DNA of 64,000 bases from positions 62,001-126,000 of the forward strand of contig JADJHE010000007.1 in assembly GCA_016707685.1 (NCBI GenBank), read 5' to 3'. Of this stretch, positions 61,894-64,000 are shown in pieces. The stretch's first letter is position 1. Each line of letters starts with the position of its first letter. This stretch comes from Bacteroidota bacterium (lineage in GTDB: Bacteria > Bacteroidota > Bacteroidia > 2-12-FULL-35-15). The notes beneath the pieces were generated by a model. The model made no database searches, was not told the origin of the DNA, and saw nothing but the letters and a program-made list of their open reading frames with translations. The translations under genes and the position numbers were made by a program.

Positions 61894-62328
61894 ATGCAAA
61901 TAGAAGAATACACACTAGGTAATTGTAAAGTTTCAACCGATCCATCGAAATTGGATTTGAAAGTCATTCATGGGTATTTATCTCGTTCCTATTGGGCCGA
62001 AGAAATTCCATTTGAAACCGTAAAACGTTCAGTTGAACATTCCCTTTGTTTTGGTGTGTATGCTGCAGGCAAACAAATTGGTTTTGCTCGGGTTATTTCT
62101 GATTATACCACCTTTGCCTACCTAGCCGATGTGTTTATTTTAGAAGAAGAGCGAGGAAAAGGACTTTCTAAATTTTTAATGGAATGTATTCTAAAACACA
62201 AGGAGCTGCAAGGCTTGCGTAATTTTTCATTAATGACACAAGATGCTCATTCCTTGTATGTACGCTACGGATTCAAAAACATTCCCAAACCCGAAAATTT
62301 TATGGCAAAAAAGATTGATGGGATTTAA
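61894..62328 (+). CDS. GNAT-family N-acetyltransferase
   Basis: A 144-residue cytoplasmic protein with the acetyl-CoA-binding block LADVFILEEERGKGLSKFLME (shortened here to its central EERGKGLSKF), and SLYVRYGFKNIPKPENFM at the end as in small-molecule acetyltransferases of this phylum. FARVISDYTTFAYL before it is the beta-4 region. Substrate unknown. It starts one base after the propeller gene, so they share a transcript. Confidence 0.92.
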   Translation: MQIEEYTLGNCKVSTDPSKLDLKVIHGYLSRSYWAEEIPFETVKRSVEHSLCFGVYAAGKQIGFARVISDYTTFAYLADVFILEEERGKGLSKFLMECILKHKELQGLRNFSLMTQDAHSLYVRYGFKNIPKPENFMAKKIDGI

Positions 62329-62349
62329 AAAAAGAAAATAAGTTTTATA

Positions 62350-62930
62350 ACCTATCAAAATAAGATCGTGTTCAATTTGCTTGATAAGATGACTCAACTG
62401 ATGAGAATCAGATATTCAAAAAGTACCGATTGAAAACATTCTTACCTATTTTTCAGACGAAGATACTTATATTCGAAAATCGGCTTACATCGCTCTTGGT
62501 AGAATATACAAAGCCAATATACCCTTGCAAAAATCAATTCTTAACTTGTTGGATGAGCTGTTAGCATCAACAAACGAAAAAGTTAGGCAAACGGTGGTTA
62601 ATGCAGCAGGCGAAATTGGAATGCAGGATTTTGATTCCATTGAAAAGTTTATGGAAATAGGTTTGTTCGATTCACATCATTCGGTTAGGAATGCGGTAAT
62701 TGGTTCCATCAAAGCGGAATGGGCAGAGAAAAAAAATCCAATAGTGGACCTTGGCGGATATATGCTAAACGTTATTTTCATCACGAGGAAAAAGTCCATT
62801 TAAAGAAATTTGCGGCATGGATGGGCATTGAAATTTCGTTGTATGAAAAAACCTAAAGACATTCTTCCAATTTAAAAGGAATTTGAGTTTGATAAAGCTG
62901 TTATTGGATAAAACATATTCATGAGTGCAA
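62350..62930 (+). pseudogene. decayed HEAT-repeat (DNA-alkylation-repair-like) gene with several frameshifts
   Basis: Pieces of one protein follow one another in different frames. FNLLDKMTQ (about 62371-62397) is in frame 1. From 62411 DIQKVPIENILTYFSDED, TYIRKSAYIALGRIYK and then KVRQTVVNAAGEIG and HHSVRNAVIGSIKAE (to about 62725) run in frame 2, a run of HEAT repeats. AKRYFHHEEKV (62764 on) is in frame 1, and KKPKDILPI (62846 on) in frame 2 again, followed by stop codons; EFEFDKAVI continues after one. This order matches a Bacteroidota HEAT-repeat protein of about 220 residues. Three or more indels plus stops suggest real decay rather than sequencing error alone. Confidence 0.75.
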
Positions 62931-63127
62931 TAAGGTCAAATGGCTAGAAATATTGATTGTTTGGAAATAGTAATAGCTGATTTCAGACGATGGCGAAGAA
63001 CAATGACCAGTTTTTGCCGCAGCAATAGATGGGAAATTATTGATGTGCATACGAACGGTATAAAAATTTTGCTGTAAAAACACAAGAAGAAGCAATTAAG
63101 TATATTGAAAATGAGTTGGTGTTATAA
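62931..63127 (+). other. remnant coding sequence, unidentified
   Basis: Short stretches look coding but in changing frames: LISDDGEEQ, then after a stop PVFAAAIDGKLL, then YERYKNFAVKTQEEAIKYI ending at TAA near 63126. They could be the end of the HEAT-repeat gene or of a second lost gene. A 43-codon frame from about 62940 also exists and is probably chance. Confidence 0.4.
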
Positions 63128-64000
63128 TTATTTCAATAGAGTTACATTCCCTTTTAATTCAACCTCTTTGCCAGATTTCGTAACTGCATTTAGTATGTAG
63201 AAAAACACTCCATTGTTCAGCTCATTTCCTTTATAAGTTCCATTCCAACCTACAGAGATGTCGTTTGTGTAAAAAACTTCTTCTCCCCACCTGTTAAATA
63301 TTCTCAAATCAACCTTGTTAGCATCACCCAATATGCGAAATACATCATTATGCCCATCGCCATTAGGGCTAAATGCATTTGGTAATGAAATTTCTTCTTG
63401 AACACAATCACAACATATTAAACTCAAATCATCTATATAATAATACGCATCAGGAATATATCCTGAAAGAGTTTGTGAATTAGTAGCTGCATTACTTTGA
63501 AAATTTCCAATTGTTAAAAATTGCTCATTGCCTAATGCGGTATAGAACAATTCAATTTTTGTCCAATTTGTTTTGTCTATAATTATATTGCTAATATTAT
63601 TACTAGTTTGAGGTGTTTCTGAAATAGGAGCGCCAACTAGGCTGGAGTATAATATGCTATCCTCCGAAAATAAAAAATCTATATTAGAGATAGCAGTGGA
63701 AGATGTGTCTGCCAAACTCAAATATGCTGTTATACAGTATTTCTTTCCCTGTGTTAATTTTTCGTTTAATTTCGTTTCAATATATTCTCTATTTATTTCA
63801 GCTGTAGAATTATACAATGCAACTCCTATGTATGAATTCCCATTTTTAGCCACCTGATGACCTGAATATGTATTGGACGGAACACTGGTATTCCCAATGG
63901 ATGAACAGGAGTTGTAATAATCAGAACTACTGCCTAACATTATGCTTCCAGAAATTTTATTAGGTTGGAACCAGTTATCACAATAATAAATTTGTCCAGG
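63128..64000 (-). CDS. T9SS type B (gliding-motility C-terminal) surface protein, N-terminus beyond window
   Basis: The frame is open to the right edge: the codons before the Met at 63940 continue without a stop (PGQIYYCDNWFQPNKISGS). 290 residues are visible. The first ~200 look like a jelly-roll carbohydrate-binding-like domain (GHQVAKNGNSYIGVALYN, FYTALGNEQFLTIGNF, YIDDLSLICCDC). Residues from about SLPNAFSPNGDGHNDVFRI to the end are the CHU_C type B sorting domain (RIFNRWGEEVFYTNDI). It is the fifth type IX cargo of the window. Confidence 0.9.
   Translation of the reverse strand, partial: PGQIYYCDNWFQPNKISGSIMLGSSSDYYNSCSSIGNTSVPSNTYSGHQVAKNGNSYIGVALYNSTAEINREYIETKLNEKLTQGKKYCITAYLSLADTSSTAISNIDFLFSEDSILYSSLVGAPISETPQTSNNISNIIIDKTNWTKIELFYTALGNEQFLTIGNFQSNAATNSQTLSGYIPDAYYYIDDLSLICCDCVQEEISLPNAFSPNGDGHNDVFRILGDANKVDLRIFNRWGEEVFYTNDISVGWNGTYKGNELNNGVFFYILNAVTKSGKEVELKGNVTLLK

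Noticed and set aside
62940..63072. 43-codon frame as a small gene
   Set aside because: Overlaps remnants that read better in other frames and has no promoter or family resemblance.

Overview
The window is chromosomal DNA from a member of the Bacteroidota (Bacteroidia in the broad sense), probably not a cultured model species. The evidence is AT-rich sequence, type IX secretion (T9SS) sorting domains on five proteins, DUF5686, DUF6268 and PorV-like outer-membrane proteins, a bifunctional HisB, start sites with little Shine-Dalgarno signal, and many copies of the Bacteroidota promoter box TAnnTTTG. Genes for LPS (lpxK, lptB, hldD) show a Gram-negative envelope. mqnB and mqnD show that menaquinone is made by the futalosine route. 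I cannot name the genus.

Layout. 1-9.7 kb: a TlpA-type lipoprotein (cut by the left edge), gatB, a secreted LVIVD protein, a frameshifted conserved gene, pnp, lpxK, and a Nif3 / zinc-ribbon pair. 9.8-16.7 kb: an SGNH-like lipoprotein, nfu and mrp (Fe-S carriers), a haem-binding protein, a DUF6268 barrel and a secreted CARDB protein. 16.7-22.7 kb: tRNA-Val(TAC), folC, lptB, a DUF5686 protein, an AhpD-like protein and tatC. 22.8-26.6 kb: a frameshifted membrane protein, a secreted GNSYT esterase-like protein and a SiaB/SiaC signalling pair. 26.6-33.9 kb: the complete histidine operon hisG-D-C-B-H-A-F-IE behind a leader peptide and attenuator. 34-42.3 kb: a ChaN-like protein, a conserved membrane protein, a small barrel, fabD (frameshifted), a BAX-inhibitor family protein, folE, queD, mqnB, mqnD and hldD. 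42.3-54.7 kb: a repeat-built beta-flower protein, guaA, a LysM/receptor protein, hemF, a 1406-residue T9SS surface protein with five 89-residue repeats, an HhH/barrel protein and a PorV-like protein. 54.7-62.3 kb: purE, hpt, adk (with a very basic tail), obgE, a PAP2 phosphatase, crcB, a PafA-type phosphatase, a TolB-like propeller and a GNAT. 62.3-64 kb: a decayed HEAT-repeat gene and the C-terminal part of another T9SS protein.

Most of the window is housekeeping, interleaved with lineage-specific envelope and secreted proteins. I see no prophage, transposase, CRISPR array or integron. The points most worth following are: (1) the histidine leader, which encodes a 16-residue peptide with five His codons, with its stop codon inside the putative antiterminator arm; (2) adenylate kinase with a 191-residue histone-H1-like tail that contains five in-frame copies of a GC-rich palindromic 21-mer; (3) dispersed-repeat-like sequence forming the C-terminus of the PafA homologue and the N-terminus of the next protein; (4) four otherwise well-preserved genes, fabD among them, each broken by a single-base shift, several in homopolymers, which points to consensus errors in the assembly.

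All functional assignments come from motif recognition by eye. No database search was run.
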